Shown: piece by piece, positions 10,947 to 23,673 of the stretch | Numbering within the stretch: the stretch's first letter is position 1 | How the letters are laid out: each line of letters starts with the position of its first letter | NCBI RefSeq assembly: GCF_018294505.1 | Contig: NC_057811.1 | Location: 406,217,652 to 406,281,651 of the forward strand | Length of the DNA: 64,000 bases | Direction: 5' to 3' | From: Triticum aestivum | Lineage: Eukaryota; Streptophyta; Magnoliopsida; Poales; Poaceae | Made by a program: the position numbers and the translations under genes | The notes under the pieces: generated by a model | Seen by the model: the letters and a program-made list of their open reading frames with translations, nothing else | Told to the model about the DNA's origin: nothing | Databases searched by the model: none

Positions 10947-12147
10947 TGTCGGAGTAAATGGCCACGGGTAGCCTAACCGACTGCCCCTGGCTCTTCAAAA
11001 ATAATCAGGCCATTTGAGCCTTCAAGCACTCAAATCATTGGGCCGCCTTCCCCGGTCGGCTACCTCAGAAGCCGACTCTCAGAAGGCGACCCAGCCTCAG
11101 CAAGCTCCCCCCAAGATAACCACGGGATGGCCGACTACAGGAAGCCGGCCATCGAGGATGCCGACTCCCCCAGAGCCGGCCATGAAGAGCGCCGCCTCCA
11201 AGAAGCCGGCCAAGACCGCACCCACCAAAACTACACCCACATAACGGTGACAAGACGGGGTGTGGCCATAGTGCGGCCCACTACCCCCGAAGCCCGAGGC
11301 AGGCATGGCCACAGGACGCCGTACGGGTCAGCCATCTCCCGTCCGGCTCGGCACTGCAGCCAAGCTGGCCTCAACGTCATCCACGACCAACGCCAGTACG
11401 GCCCATGGGCGGCAGGCCCCTTTAGCCAGAGAGAGGTGCGAAGGCGGTCCGGCCTCCCCCAGTCGGCCAAGGGCGTAGCCGGCCCCCAGAAGCCGGCAAC
11501 CCCCCCCCTCGAAGCATGCGCCACATTAAGGAGACAAGACGAGGTAAGGCTACAGTGAGAGCCCTCGAGGCGGCACACTATAGCCACGCTTACCTCGATG
11601 AAGCCCTCGTCATCAGGGACGAGGCTACAGTAAGCAGCCGCCGACAAGACCCCTAGGCGGTGGGGCCGGCCTGTCGACCAAGAGGCCGGCAGCCGGCGGG
11701 ACCCACCAGTCGGCGGGCCCCAATGGCCGGCGGAGAAGCCGGCGAGCGCAGACACTGACGGCTGGGACCCGCGCCCAGCCGGATTACAATTGTACCCCCA
11801 GGGGGTAGGCCTATATAAACCCCCCGGGGCACCCATGCAAAGGGTTGGCTTCTTAGAGTTACACACACACCATAGAGAGAGGGAAGCAAGAGCTAGCCTT
11901 GCTCTTCTTCTCCCTTGATCCCGACAGCTCTAGGAGCATTTGTAGCTACTCTTTCTGATCTAGTGATCATGCGGAGACCCCGCAGAGCAGGACTAGGGGT
12001 GTTATCTCCACGGAGAGCCCCAAACCTGGGTAAGATTTTCCGGCGTGCATGTCTTCGCCTCATCCCGTTTCCAGGCACCGGCAACGTCTTACTGGCACCC
12101 ACCATGAGAAGCCACCCGCTGGCATATGTCGCACCTACCACCCGACA
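10947..12147 (+). repeat. E5 5' LTR (1201 bp)
   Basis: It begins TGTCGGAGTAAATGGCC and ends ACCACCCGACA, followed at once by the primer-binding site. TATATAAA is at 11812-11819, about 335 bp before the LTR end. Confidence 0.95.
11812..11819 (+). promoter_or_regulatory. TATA box in E5 5' LTR
   Basis: TATATAAA is conserved in both LTRs (24540-24547 in the right one) and precedes a C-rich stretch and the shared leader. This is the expected place for the genomic RNA start. Confidence 0.65.
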
Positions 12148-12165
12148 TTTGGCGCCCACCGTGGG
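12148..12165 (+). promoter_or_regulatory. E5 primer-binding site
   Basis: TTTGGCGCCCACCGTGGG lies directly after the 5' LTR. This type is familiar from rice RIRE2-like Tat elements (from memory). The tRNA was not derived here. Confidence 0.75.
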
Positions 12166-14450
12166 GCCAGGTGCACCCTCGTCCGGAGACCTGTTCTGGA
12201 CGGGAACCCTCTTCCTCCCCCGCGAGCGCAGCCAGCCTGCCGCGCCCGATGGCGTTTGCCTCGACGCGCTGCAAGGTGTCGACGACGCCTTCGCGGCGAG
12301 CTGCCTCGCCGATCTGCTCGGCGAGACTCGCATCTCCGACGAGCCCGCGTCCGACGCGGGGACGGACTACCCCGAGAGCCGCCTCGTCAGCCTCCTCGAC
12401 CAGCTTCACGTCCCTAGCGAGCGTGCTGCAGATGTGGAGTCGGTCGGCTCCACCGACCCGATGCTCGTCGACTCCGACACGGCATCGCTCGACGCCTACC
12501 CCACCGACGTGGTGGTCTTTGATGATCCTCTCCCTCGAGCTGAAAGTGGCAGCAGCGCTGTCACCGAAGTGTTGCTCATCAGCCACGTCGCCAACTCGAG
12601 CGAGAACGCCCGCGACGCCCTGCAAGCGGCGATGCACGACCTATCCGTCCCCATCCCGGCCGACGCCGACGCTGAGACCCTGGAGGCACGCCGCCTCGCC
12701 CTCGTCGCGGAAGGCCAGAAGATAGCCTCCATGAGACGCCTCACCGAGGCCCACCAGCGCGAAGTCGACCGCGCCGCCTTCGGTACGCCGCCGCCTAGCG
12801 GGCCGAGCCGAGCCGGCTTCGTCCAGAAGCGCGGCGCGGCTATCGCCAGCATGCTGGGGGCAGATCGCCCCGTCTATGCCACCCCGCTCGAGAATCTGCG
12901 AGCCGCTCAGGCGGCCGCCGAGGAGCTAAATGGGCTGGGAGCCGACGAGCTCCCCGACATGACAAGGCGGATCCAGCAGCTGATCGACGCGGCTGCAGAA
13001 CGGCATGAAGCCGGCGCCCGCGCTGATAGTCATCCCCCGCGCCGAGAGCACGCCGCGACGTCCCGCTCGCCGACTGCGAGCGGCGCCCGCCAGAGGAAAG
13101 ACAAGGAGCCGGTTGCTAGCCGCAGCCGGACTCGTATCACCATCGAGCGCGACGCGGAAGGCCGCCCTCGAGCGGTGGAGCGCCAAGGAAATCTGCCTCC
13201 TCCCCCGCCTCGAAGGGAAAGATGTCTCACCCTGCCGCCCGTCACGCACCCGACCCTTAGTGACCGACTAGGCCGCCGAGTAGGAGTCGGCGAGAACGAC
13301 GCCCGCCACCGGATCGACCGCCTTGCTCGATCCCTGGCGCTACAAGAAGAAGACGATGTCGGCCCGCCATGCTTTGGCCCCCGCATCCGCGACGAGCCCT
13401 TCCCCAAAGGGTTCTCGCTCCCCAGAGACACGCCCAAGTACAATGGCTCAGTGAAGCCGGAAGATTGGCTCATCGACTACTCCACTGCTGTCAGCATAGC
13501 CAATGCCAATCGGCGCGTGGCCGTGAAGTACGTCCCCCTCATGCTGCAAGGCACGGCGTGCACCTCGCTCAACAGCCTCAAGCCCTACAGCATCAACAGC
13601 TGGCTGGACTTCATGGAAGTCTTCATCCGCAACTTCACCAGCACGTACAAGCGGCCTCCCAAGCCTCGCCATCTCTCCCTATGCGTCCAAGGGCCCAACG
13701 AGTCAACCCGCGACTACCTCACGCGGTGGGCCGAGCTCCGCAACTCCTGCGAGGGGGTGCACGAGGTTCAGGCCATCGAGTACTTCACCGCCGGGTGCCG
13801 AGAGGGCACCCTCCTCAAGCACTGACTCCTCTGCGACGAGCCGGCTACCCTCGACGAACTGCTGATCATCGCGGACAAGTACGCCACGGCCAACTCCTCG
13901 ATGAAGACCGAGCTCCGAGTGGACGCCTCTGGGAAGGTGCTCGCTCCGGCTCCCAAGACGCCGGCTGGCGACTCCAACCGGCGCCCCTACCAGAACGATC
14001 ACAAGCGCAAGGCCCCCGTGCCGACTTCCACCAGTCGGCAGGTGGCCACAGTTGAAGATGAGCAGCCCGAAGAGCGGCCCGCTCCCAAGAAGAAGGGTGG
14101 TAGGCCGGCTTGGCAGCCGGCTTTCTCTTACGAGCAGACTCTCGACGCCCCCTGCAAGTTCCACAGTGGCGCGAAGCCGTCCAATCACACGAACCGAAAA
14201 TGCCACTGGCTCACGCAAATCTCCAAGGGTGAAGGGTTGGTGCCGCCTCCGCCTCCCGGCCCGCCGCCTCGAGGCCCTCAGCAGCCGGCGGCTCGGCCGA
14301 CAGTCGGAGCCATTGAAGATGAGTTCCCTGAAGAGCACGCCGCCTACGTCGTCTTTTCCAGCCAAGCCGAAGACAAGCGCAATCGGCGCCGTCAGCATCA
14401 AGAGGTCAACGCAGTCGCCTCTAGCGCCCCCGAGTTCATGCACTGGTCAG
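12166..14450 (+). pseudogene. E5 gag (one in-frame stop)
   Basis: The frame is open through the PBS region, so the start codon is uncertain; no clear ATG follows the PBS in this frame before about 12460. An Ala/Glu-rich N-terminal half (SMRRLTEAHQREVDRAAFG) is followed by the gag core: FSLPRDTPKYNGSVKPEDWL, AVKYVPLMLQGTACTSLNSL, FIRNFTSTYKRPPKPRHL and ESTRDYLTRWAELRNSC. A TGA at 13823-13825 follows LLKH and looks like a CGA to TGA change; the same frame continues. A zinc-knuckle-like motif (CKFHSGAKPSNHTNRKCHW) follows near 14152. Otherwise gag is well preserved. Confidence 0.85.
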
Positions 14451-15160
14451 AGAAGCCCATCAACTGGAGCCAGGCCGACCACCCAGAGGTGATGCCATCC
14501 CCTGGCTCCTATGCACTAGTCTTAGATGTCACCCTCGCGACGGAGAGGCGAGCTGCCCGATTCTCCCGCATCCTGATAGATGGCGGAAGCAGTATCAATA
14601 TACTGTACCGCGATACCATGGAGAAGATGAACATCAAGGCAAAGCAGCTTATGCCAAGCCGGACCGTGTTCGATGGCATCGTCCCCGGCTTGTCTTGCTC
14701 CTCGATCGGCAAGATCAAGATGGATGTTCTCTTCGGAGACAAGGATCATTTTCGCCGAGAAGCGATCTGGTTTGAAGTAGTGGATCTGGCGAGCCCCTAC
14801 CATGCTTTGCTTGGCCCACCTGCTCTGGCCAAATTCATGGCTGTGCCCCACTACGCCTACCTGAAGATGAAGATGCCGAGCTCGAAGGGAATCATCACAG
14901 TAGCCGGCGACTACAGGAAGTCCCTCGAGTGCGCCATGGCCAGTAGCCGGCTGGCCGAGTCCCTCGTAGTGGCAGAAGAGAAGAAGATGCTGGAACGGGT
15001 TGTGGCCATGGCCGGCAAGCAGCCGGCCCTATCCCCCAACCCCAAAGATTGTGATGCACAAGGCTCTTTCCAGCCGGCCAAAGAGACGAAGAAGATACCC
15101 CTGGACCCGGAGAACCCGGAAAGGTTTGCTGTCATTGGGGCAAACCTGGACAGTAAATAG
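14451..15160 (+). pseudogene. E5 aspartic protease region of gag-pol
   Basis: The retropepsin motif ILIDGGSSINILY is intact, with Asp at 14579-14581, followed by GIVPGLSCSSIGKIKMDVLFG and the second conserved block PYHALLGPPALAKF. It is in the same frame as gag and RT. The region ends at a TAG (15158-15160), probably a former CAG, since GELVDFLRENRDVFAW continues in frame. The protease sequence itself carries no visible damage. Confidence 0.85.
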
Positions 15161-17260
15161 GAAGGCGAGCTCGTCGACTTCCTCCGTGAGAATCGAGATG
15201 TCTTCGCATGGTCCCGAAAGGACATGCCGGGCGTCCCGAAGGATTTCGCCGAGCACAAATTGCACGTCCGAGCCGACGCGAAGCCGGTCAAGCAGCCCCT
15301 CCGCCGACTGTCCGAAGAGAAGCGAAGAATCGTAGGAGAAGAGATAGCCCGGCTCCTTGCCGCCGGCTTTATTATGGAAGTGTTTTTTCCAGAGTGGCTT
15401 GCCAACCCAGTTCTGGTATTGAAGAAGAATAACAAGTGGCGTATGTGTATAGACTACACCAGCCTGAACAAGGCCTGCCCCAATGATCCGTTTGCTTTCC
15501 CACGGATTGACCATGTGATAGACTCCACAGTCGGATGCGAGCTGTTGAGTTTTTTGGATGCCTACTCAGGGTACCACGAAATCAAGTTGGACCCAGCAGA
15601 CCAACTGAAGACTGCCTTCATCACACCATTCGGAGCTTTCTGCTACCTGACTATGACATTCGGCCTGAGGAATGCCGGTGCCACTTTTCAGCGTTGCATG
15701 CAGAAATGCCTCCTCAAGCAACTCGGCAGAAATGCCCACGTCTATGTACACGACATTGTGGTGAAGACAGAGAAGCGCGGCACCCTGCTAGAAGATGTCA
15801 AAGAAACATTCGCCAACTTGCGCCGATTCCAAATCAAGCTCAACCCCGAGAAATGCGTGTTCGGAATACCAGCCGGCCAGCTGCTAGGCTTCCTGGTCTC
15901 CGAACGCGGCATCGAGTGCAACCCTGTGAAGATCAAGGCCATCGAGAGGATGGAGATTCCCACCAAACTGCGAGATGTTCAGAAGTTCACCGGGTGTTTG
16001 GCCTCCCTAAACCGCTTTATCAGCCGACTAGGAGAGAAGGCTCTCCCCCTGTACCGACTCATGAAGAAGTCCACTCACTTCGAGTGGAATCACCAAGCCG
16101 ACCAAGCTTTCCATGAACTGAAGAAGATGCTGACCACTCCACCTGTCCTGGCGGCACCGACTGAGAAGGAGCCCATGCTCCTCTACATTGCCGCGACTAG
16201 CCGAGTAGTCAGTACAGTTGTTGTGGTCCAGCGCCCGGAAGAAGACCGAGCCCAGCTAGTCCAGAGGCCGGTGTATTACCTAAGCGAAGTGCTATCCAGC
16301 TCAAAGCAAAACTACCCGCACTACCAGAAGATGTGCTACGGGGTGTACTTCGCCGCCAAGAAGCTGAAGCCCTACTTGCAAGAGCATCCCATCACGGTCG
16401 TGTGCACCGCGCCGCTCGCCGAGATCATAGGTAGCCGGGATGCATTCGGCCGGGTGGCTAAATGGGCCATTGCAATGGCACCATACACGATCTTCTACCA
16501 ACCCCCCACCGCCATCAAGTCCCAAGCATTGGCCGACTTCCTCGTCGACTGGGCCGAGACCCAGTACCTACCGCCGGCTCCCGACTCTACCCATTGGCGG
16601 ATGCACTTCGACGGGTCCAAGATGCGCACCGGCTTGGGAGCCGGCATCGTTCTCACCTGTCCCAAAAGCGACAAGCTCAGATACATGCTGCAAATGCACT
16701 TCGCCGCCTCCAACAACGTGGCCGAGTACGAGGCGCTCGTACATGGGCTCCGGCTAGCCAAAGAGCTCGGCATACGCCGGATCCTGTGTTGCGGCGACTC
16801 AGACTTGGTGGTCCGGCAGTCGTCTGGCGACTGGGACGCCAAGGACGCGAACATGGCGAGCTATCGATTCCTCGTCCAGCAGATCAGCGGGTACTTCGAA
16901 GGGTGCGAGTTCCTTCACGTGCCAAGGGCTGACAACGACCAAGCAGATGCCATAGCACGGATCGGCTCCACTCGACAGGCCATACCGACTGGCGTCTCCC
17001 TCCAGCGCCTCCTCAAGCCGTCCATCAAGCCGTCTCTAGAGTCGGATTCTATCTTCGTACCGCCTGTGCCAGATGCAGCCGAATCCGACTGGAGGAACCC
17101 CGCAGGCGGCACGGGAACTTCGACAACTGGCCCGCCGACTGCCGTAGTCGTACCCGGCCCGGGGACTGCAGCAACACAAGAAGCGGTGGCCGACTCCAAT
17201 TCCACGCCACCCGACCCACCCACCCGAGTCATGGTGGCCGTCCTAACAGAAGAAGAAGTC
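15161..17260 (+). pseudogene. E5 reverse transcriptase and RNase H
   Basis: The frame is open with no stop. RT has MCIDYTSLNKACPNDPFAF and LLSFLDAYSGYHEIKL (first Asp kept). The normal YVDD box reads YVHD: codon 15749-15751 is CAC, replacing the first of the two active-site aspartates. RNase H follows with MHFDGSKM (Asp at 16610-16612), NNVAEYEALVHGL and CCGDSDLVVRQ, so its acidic positions are kept, and ends near HVPRADNDQADAIARI. A Pro/Thr-rich linker (about 17080-17230) leads to integrase. The RT change alone would abolish activity. Confidence 0.9.
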
Positions 17261-18697
17261 ACAGCTCCATCATGGGCTCAGCCCATCCTCAAGTTCCTAG
17301 TCAGCAGAGAGCTGCCGGCTGATGAGATCTCAGCAAGACTAGTGCAACGACGAGCCGGGGCATATGCAATAATCAACAGAGAGCTTGTTAAGCGCAGCGT
17401 CACTGGAGTCTTCCAGCGCTGTGACGAGCCATAAAAAGGAGTGGCAATCCTCAAGGATATCCATCAAGGCGAATGCGGCCACCACGCAGCCTTAAGATCA
17501 CTTGTGGCCAAATCTTTCCGCCACGGCTTCTTTTGGCCGACTGCTTTGGAAGATGCCAAAGAGATAGTCAAGAGCTGTAGAGGATGCCAAGTCTTCGGTT
17601 CCAAACAACACCTGCCGGCTTCTGCACTCAAGACCATTCCCCTCACCTGGCCCTTTGCCGTCTGGGGACTGGACATGGTGGGCCCTTTCAAGACAGCCCG
17701 CGGCGGCTTGACACATCTACTTGTCGCCATGGACAAGTTGACAAAGTGGATTGAAGCGAAGCCAATCAAGAAGCTGAACGGGCCGACTGCCGTAACATTC
17801 ATCACCGACATCACTACTCGGTACGGCGTGCCGCACAACATCATCACCGACAACGGCACGAACTTTGCCAAGGGAGCACTGGCACGTTTCTGCGCGACGC
17901 AGGGTATCTGACTGGACTTAGCATCCGTTGCCCACCCGCGGTCAAACGACCAGGTCGAGCGAGAAAATGGACTCATCCTCTCCGGCATCAAGCCCCGACT
18001 GGTTGTACCACTGGAGCGATTGGCCGGCTGCTGGCTCGATGAGCTGCCGGCTGTCCTCTGGAGTCTGCGTACTACCCCCAACAAGTCAACCGGCTTCACA
18101 CCGTTCTTCCTTGTATATGGTGCCGAGGCTGTCATCCCAACTGACATCGAGTTCGACTCGCCTCGGGTCACCATGTACACGGAGGCGGAGGCCAAGGAAG
18201 CAAGAGAAGACGGCGTCGACCTACTAGAAGAAGGCCGGCTGTTAGCACTCAGCCGGTCCGCCATCTACCAGCAAGGGTTGCGCCACCACCACAACCGCAA
18301 GGTCAAGCCAAGATCCTTCCAAGAGGGAGACCTTGTGCTTTGGCTGATCCAGCGAACAACCGGGCAGCACAAGCTCTCGGCCCCTTGGGAAGGCCCCTTC
18401 GTCATCAGCAAGGCACTAGGCAAAGACTCCTACTACTTGATCGACGCGCAAAAACCAAAAGCACGCAAGAGAGATGACTCCGGCAAGGAGTCGGAGCGTC
18501 CATGGAATGCGAACCTCCTGAGAAGATTTTACAGTCGAAAGCAGTATGTATCATGCTACCCTTTTGTATTAAGTATGAAACAACAGGCTCCCCGAGGAGC
18601 ACTCGGGGACTGCCTTTATTTATCTATGAGTGACGAGTGTCATATCCATGAATGCATTATTACATTTGATTTCTTGTCTGGCACCGGGTTCGACTAG
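17261..18697 (+). pseudogene. E5 integrase (two in-frame stops)
   Basis: A TAA at 17432-17434 lies just before the zinc-binding domain, probably from GAA. That domain is intact: CGHHAALRSLVAKSF and CRGCQVFG form the HHCC pattern. The catalytic core has VWGLDMVGPF (Asp), HNIITDNGTNF (Asp) and QVERENGLIL (Glu, near 17956). A TGA at 17909-17911, from CGA by its look, falls between the second Asp and the Glu. The C-terminal part ends in WNANLLRRFYS and runs on to a stop at 18695-18697. No chromodomain is seen, as expected for Tat elements. Confidence 0.85.
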
Positions 18698-19268
18698 TCG
18701 GCCCGGGGACTGGCCGCCTTGAGCTATATTAAAAGTTCTACCTGAAGTCAGACAAGTAGTGTGCCGGCTCCCGAGTCCCCTCTTGTTGAAAGTCGCAGCT
18801 CGAAGAACCGACTGTCCGACTAGCAAGAGCCAAGGCAGAAAGGATGCCCACACAAAAAACGGCTAAGGACTAACGAACTTATATAGCAAAAAGACGGCCT
18901 CCAACCACGCCCGCCGGCTGTCAGAACAGCCGGCTGGCCGGCTTCCTAAACACTTAGCTATAATCCAACAAAGCTAGAGTACTTGTCCTCCCAATTGGCC
19001 AAGCACTTCTCCAGCCACAGATTGCAGAGCAACTGTTTGACTGCGGAGGCGGCAACAAAGGGAGAGCGGCAAAGGAAACAGCAGAAGGATGAAAAGCAAA
19101 GAACAAGGAAAAGCCAAACACATGCATAGTCATATATACATATAAAGCCCCCAACAGGCCAGCAATCGACATAGTTCGAATACACCCCCAGTGGGTGGAA
19201 TTTTGTAAACTTAATAGAATATTGTTCCAAACTTGACAAGACAGGAAAACAAAAGATAGCAGACTAGA
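18698..19268. other. E5 spacer between pol and antisense gene
   Basis: This is non-coding, AT-richer sequence between two converging genes: gag-pol ends at 18697 and the antisense gene ends at 19269. It would hold both 3' ends. No separate gene is visible. Confidence 0.5.
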
Positions 19269-22200
19269 CTAAGGCGCGGTGCGGGAGCCAGGCTGGTCGG
19301 TGGAGATGGCGTCGCCGGCTGAAGGAGTGGCCGGCTGGCGGGTCTCGGCTTGGTCACCACCGGTGGCAGGCGACGCACCCGCGCGTGACGTGGTGCTGGA
19401 GGCGCGGTCAGGCTGAGGCTGGTCGGCCGCTCCACCATCCGGCCCGGTGTCTTCACCCTCCTCGTCCTCCTCCTCGCCCTCGTCGCTGGAGTCGATCTCC
19501 TCCGCCGAGTCTTCACCGTCTGCCGGGTTCAGCCCGAACCACTCCTCCGGCTGGGCGACACCGTTGTCATCTACCTCAGGGGCGAAGGTGCTGGTGTCGG
19601 TGTAGTCGGCGATCGCCGAAGCCCGCCGGATGATAGCCGGCCGCGCCGGCTCCAGCTCCGTGTCGGCTTGCAGCCGCCAGGTAGCTAGCTGGTCCAGACT
19701 CAGGCCGGGATACCAGGCCTTGACGAACTCCAGCGCCCGCCTGATGCCGGACCGAGCCGCAGAAGCCTTCCAGGCTTCAAAGGGCCGACTGCCACCTCCA
19801 GCCAGTCGGCAGTCCGACTGGGGGTGCGGGGAACCACTTCGCCGGGCCAGAGGGCGGCCAATACTTGCGCCCCGGCACGCTGAAGCCGTCGGAGCAGTCG
19901 GTGAGCCGGCTGGAGACGGGCCTGGATCGCCAAGAGCTGCTCCTCCAGCGAACGGCCAGCGTTGGGTGCAATCTCGGCGCCAGCCTGCCATCGTGCTTGG
20001 CGGCGGGCCTCGATGATCTGGTTGGCGGCGGTAGAGTAGCCAGGGAAGTACTCTGCGCAAGAAAGAAAGAGAAAGAAGAGAAAACACCAAGTCAGAAAAC
20101 GAGCCAAAAGCGGCAGACGGCAAGAAAGGACGAAGAAGTAGGCGGCTTACCGTCAACCAGATCTTCGATCTGGCCATAGCCATTGATCAGAGACTGCTTT
20201 GCTTCAGCCCAGCCAGCCGCTTCTGTCTCGTACTCGGCCTGGAGGGCGGCTTCGCGGTCCTGCACCGCCTTCAGAGCCGCCTTGTGGCCCTCCTCCTGGT
20301 CGGCCAACCTCTTGGCCAGGCGGTCACGTTCCTGCACCAAGGCGGCAAACTCGGCCTCCTTGGCACGAAGGGCAGTCTGAGACCCTCCCAGCTATGCCCT
20401 CAGACTGGCGTTGGCTGCTGCAGGGACGGCAGAAAAAGAAGAAATAATAAGAGGAAGTCGTCACGTGGGTGCGCTGACGCGCCCGAATCTCGGGGACTAC
20501 TCCCAGTGGGTGTGCTGACGCGCCCCCACGTGAGATAAAGAACAAAGCACTTACCCCGGCTCTCAGTTAGGTCGGCGGTCTTCTGGGTCAGCTCCCGAGC
20601 CTAGGAGTTGAAGGCAGCCGCGCGAAGATTGTGGTAGTTCTGCAAGACAGGCAGAAGATCGAAGTAAGGACAAGAATAGCAAAGCCAAATCCACTAAGAA
20701 GTTCCAAGCCGCCTGCTCAGCAGCCGACTCGGAACTCGGGGACTACACCCAGTGGGTGCACTAACGCGCCCCCACGGAAGAAACCAAGATCAAGAAGAAG
20801 CAAGATAAGAGGACTAACCCGGATGGCCGCCCGCGTCGCAAGGAATTCGTCGGTGTATCGCCTCAGCGCCGTAGCCTGGGCCTGGAGCCGGGTTCGGACG
20901 TCCTGCGCGGCCACGTTCATCACGGCCATCCCTCCGCTCCGCGTCCACCCCGAGGTGGCGCTGGCCACCTCCACATCCTAGGCCGACGAGCTGGAGCCCG
21001 CGGCCGGCTGCCGCTCCGACGCAGCCTTCTGTGGCTCTGACGCAGCCTTCCCCGCGCGCCGGCTCGGCGGCATCCGGACCGCCAGCTCAGTCCTCGCGGC
21101 CGGCTCGCCCCCCGCCGACTACGCAGGCGGCAGATCAGGCCGGCCGCCTTGAGCCGCCCCAGTCGGCGGGGTCGGCACCAGCGCCCTCTCCAGGATGACG
21201 ATGTCGTCATCCCTCTCCAGCCCCGGCTGGTCACCGCCGGCTTCTTCTGGCGGAGGCTCCGGGGCCCCAGGCGCTGCGACGCGCAGTGGGGTGACCAACA
21301 AGGCCCCCTCCGCCATCGACGCAGCTACAGCCTCTGCTTGGACCTTGGCTGCGGCGTCAGCACGCGCCTTCGCCGCCTCCTCCTCCCGCGCCCCCTTGGC
21401 GGCGGCTGCCTTCGCCGCCTCCGCCTCCCGCGCCTCCCGCTCCTCCAGCACCTCCCGCGCGTTCCGCTCTGTCGTCGCCAGAAGGTCGGCACGGGGGTCC
21501 ACACGGCGAGTGGTGCTCCCAGATCCCCTCGGCGACTCAACGACGGAGGCGGCAGCCGCCCGCTCGAGCGACAATGGAGCTCTGGTTGTTTGGAGAAAAA
21601 GACAAGGATTCAGGAGCCACCAGAGAAAAGAAAAAAGAGTACACGAAGGAGTATGTACTTACGCCGACACCGTCTGCGGTTGCTTCACCGCCTTGCGGAA
21701 GCGGGCCGCCTTCGCGGCCACCTCCTCCCGCCTAGTCGCCGCTGCCCCACCTTGGGGCTTCTTCGACCGACTGCCGAATAAACCCTGCGCGGCACGACGC
21801 TTTTGCCCGCCGCCCCGAGCAGGCGGCGCAACGGAGGAACCCGCGCCGCGGCCAGACGACGGCTGGCGGCGCGGGACGACTTCGGCCTCGTCATCGTCCG
21901 GCCAGTCGTCGAAGCTGACTCCAAGCCCGGAGCCGCCTGCTTCGCCGCTGGCTTGGCCACCGCCCGCCTCGGTGTTGTCGTCCATAGCGGCCGCCCCCAA
22001 GTCGGGGTCCTCCAGATCGTGCTCCGTCCGGTCAGGGACGAATCGGCGCTCCGCGTCTGACCCGCCTGCAGGCCGAAGAAGAGGGCTCTGTCGAAAACAA
22101 GCCGACTAGTCAGAGTCGGCCAAAAGGAACTCGGCAACAAAACTGAGAGAAGAAGAAGAGACAAGGAGAACATACTATAGGCGGCGGATTGGCTCGGCAA

Positions 22201-23063
22201 TATGGCTCCTTGCCGAACTGCCACTCTGCGGAGAGTTTGCAGTTCGCAAGGTAGTTCACCATATAGGCCACCTCGTCGTGTGGCATGTCTTTGGTACACA
22301 TCTAGCTCGGATCGAGCTGGCCACTCATCTGACATATTAGATGAGGGCGGCTCTGGAGCGGGAGTACCCGGCGCGTGACGAAGGCGGCCAGCAGGTCGGG
22401 CCCCGACAAGCCCTCCGACTGGGTCATCGCTCGCACTCGGGTGACGGCTGCGGTTCCAGCCGGCGTCAGTGTCACGGCCCGGTAGGACCACTGGTGCCGC
22501 CTGCCCGCCGGTGGGCCGGCTACGTAAGCCGGCAGATTGACGTAGTCGCCCAGCGGGGCGATGTTCTTCACGTAGAAGTATGACTTTTTCCATAGCTTCA
22601 CCGACTGGATCAGCGTGATGACGGGGAAGGAGTTGTCGGCAGCCACCCTCCGCATCGCGATGAAGGCGCCACTCTGAGCCGGCACGCCTTGCATGCGCGT
22701 GCCCAGCTTGGACTGGAAGAACTCCCCCCCAGAGCTTGAGGGTAGGGAGGACGCCGAGGTAGCCTTCGCACAAGGTGACGAAGGCGAACATCAGCACCAC
22801 CGTGTTCGGGGGGAGGTGGTGCGGCTGGAGTTGGTAGAACTCGAGCCAAGAGCGGAAGAAGGCGCTCACGGGCAGGCCGATGCCACGCAAGAAATGCGAG
22901 CGGAAGACTACCCGCTCGCCTTCCTGTGGCTCCGGCGTAATCTCCTTCGCCGGGCAAGACGGACCTCCACCTTGTCCGCGCCGGGCAGCCGTCGCATCTT
23001 GCGGAGGAATTCGACGTGATCCTCGTGGATGTTGGAGCCGTCCCAATCCCCGCCGAACTGCAT
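19269..23063 (-). pseudogene. E5 antisense gene (Transposase_28-like, spliced, coiled coil)
   Basis: It reads opposite to gag-pol. The ATG at 23063 gives MQFGGDWDGSNIHEDHVEFL. After about 36 residues a frameshift leads to the Transposase_28-like part: SHFLRGIGLPVSAFFRSWL, EFYQLQPHHLPPNTVVLMFA, and later SVKLWKKSYFYVKNIAPLG. A TAG follows near 22302 (after QLDPS). Intron signs on the minus strand include a GT donor at 22175, an AG acceptor at 22088 and a GT donor after QTVSA (21662). Later exons are Ala/Glu-rich coiled coil (REVLEEREAREAEAAKAAAA; ERDRLAKRLADQEEGHKAAL). The last exon ends in an acidic tail (EIDSSDEGEEEDEEGEDTG) and stops at 19269. Exon limits other than those given are approximate. 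Confidence 0.75.
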
Positions 23064-23673
23064 CACGGCGTGGGGCTGGCGAGAACGAGCGCGGCGGCGG
23101 AGGAGCGAGTGGTGGAAGAGCGCGGCGGCGAGGCGCAGTTGCAAGAAAGGGCAGGAGGAAGAAGATGGTGGAAAGAGGAGGAGCGTGCGAGAGCCTGCCG
23201 CTCTCCCCCTCCCCCTACTTATAGCTTCGCACGGTGAAGCCGGGGAGGCAGGGCGTGGGGCGTGACGTGGGATTAACTGCACCCACTCCCCCCACGCCTC
23301 GCGATTATTACGCCCTAAAAGCGTGCCGAAACCGCCGCAGGAAGACGTGCGGGCGGCTTCGGGCCGCAGAGAATCCGCGCCTGGGCCCGGGCGTGGGCGT
23401 GGCGGGCCCCCGCCCTGCAGCGACGTCCCGTCGCGCGCGTGGGCTGGCAGGCTTTTTAGCCAAGAGAGGCCACGTGGTTCGCAGGCGGCAAATGGCCGGC
23501 CCGCGGCCCGGTGCACGCGCTGGCGAGCTCCCGCCCTCCGACTCCAAATTTTTTGGCCGAGACGGCGCGCCCAACCAAAGTCGGCTCCCAGCTGCCGGCT
23601 CGTCAAGATAGGAAGCTGACCGAGCTTCTCGACTCCCACCCAACCTCGAAGCTCAATCAGCTTCGGGGACTAC
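23064..23673 (-). promoter_or_regulatory. Upstream region of E5 antisense gene and E5 polypurine tract
   Basis: This stretch lies between the antisense ATG and the 3' LTR. A TATA-like CTATAAGTAG is on the minus strand near 23216-23225, about 155 bp before the ATG, so the gene may have its own promoter. The plus-strand end CTTCGGGGACTAC just before the LTR (23674) is the probable polypurine tract. Otherwise it is GC-rich and non-coding. Confidence 0.5.

Noticed and set aside
12126..12725. Alternative gag start MAFASTR in another frame
   Set aside because: The frame lacks the gag core and no joining shift is visible. It remains possible that the real start used it, so the gag start is marked uncertain.
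21195..22109. 304-codon plus-strand ORF rich in Ser and Ala
   Set aside because: It is the mirror of E5 antisense-gene exons and has no domain.
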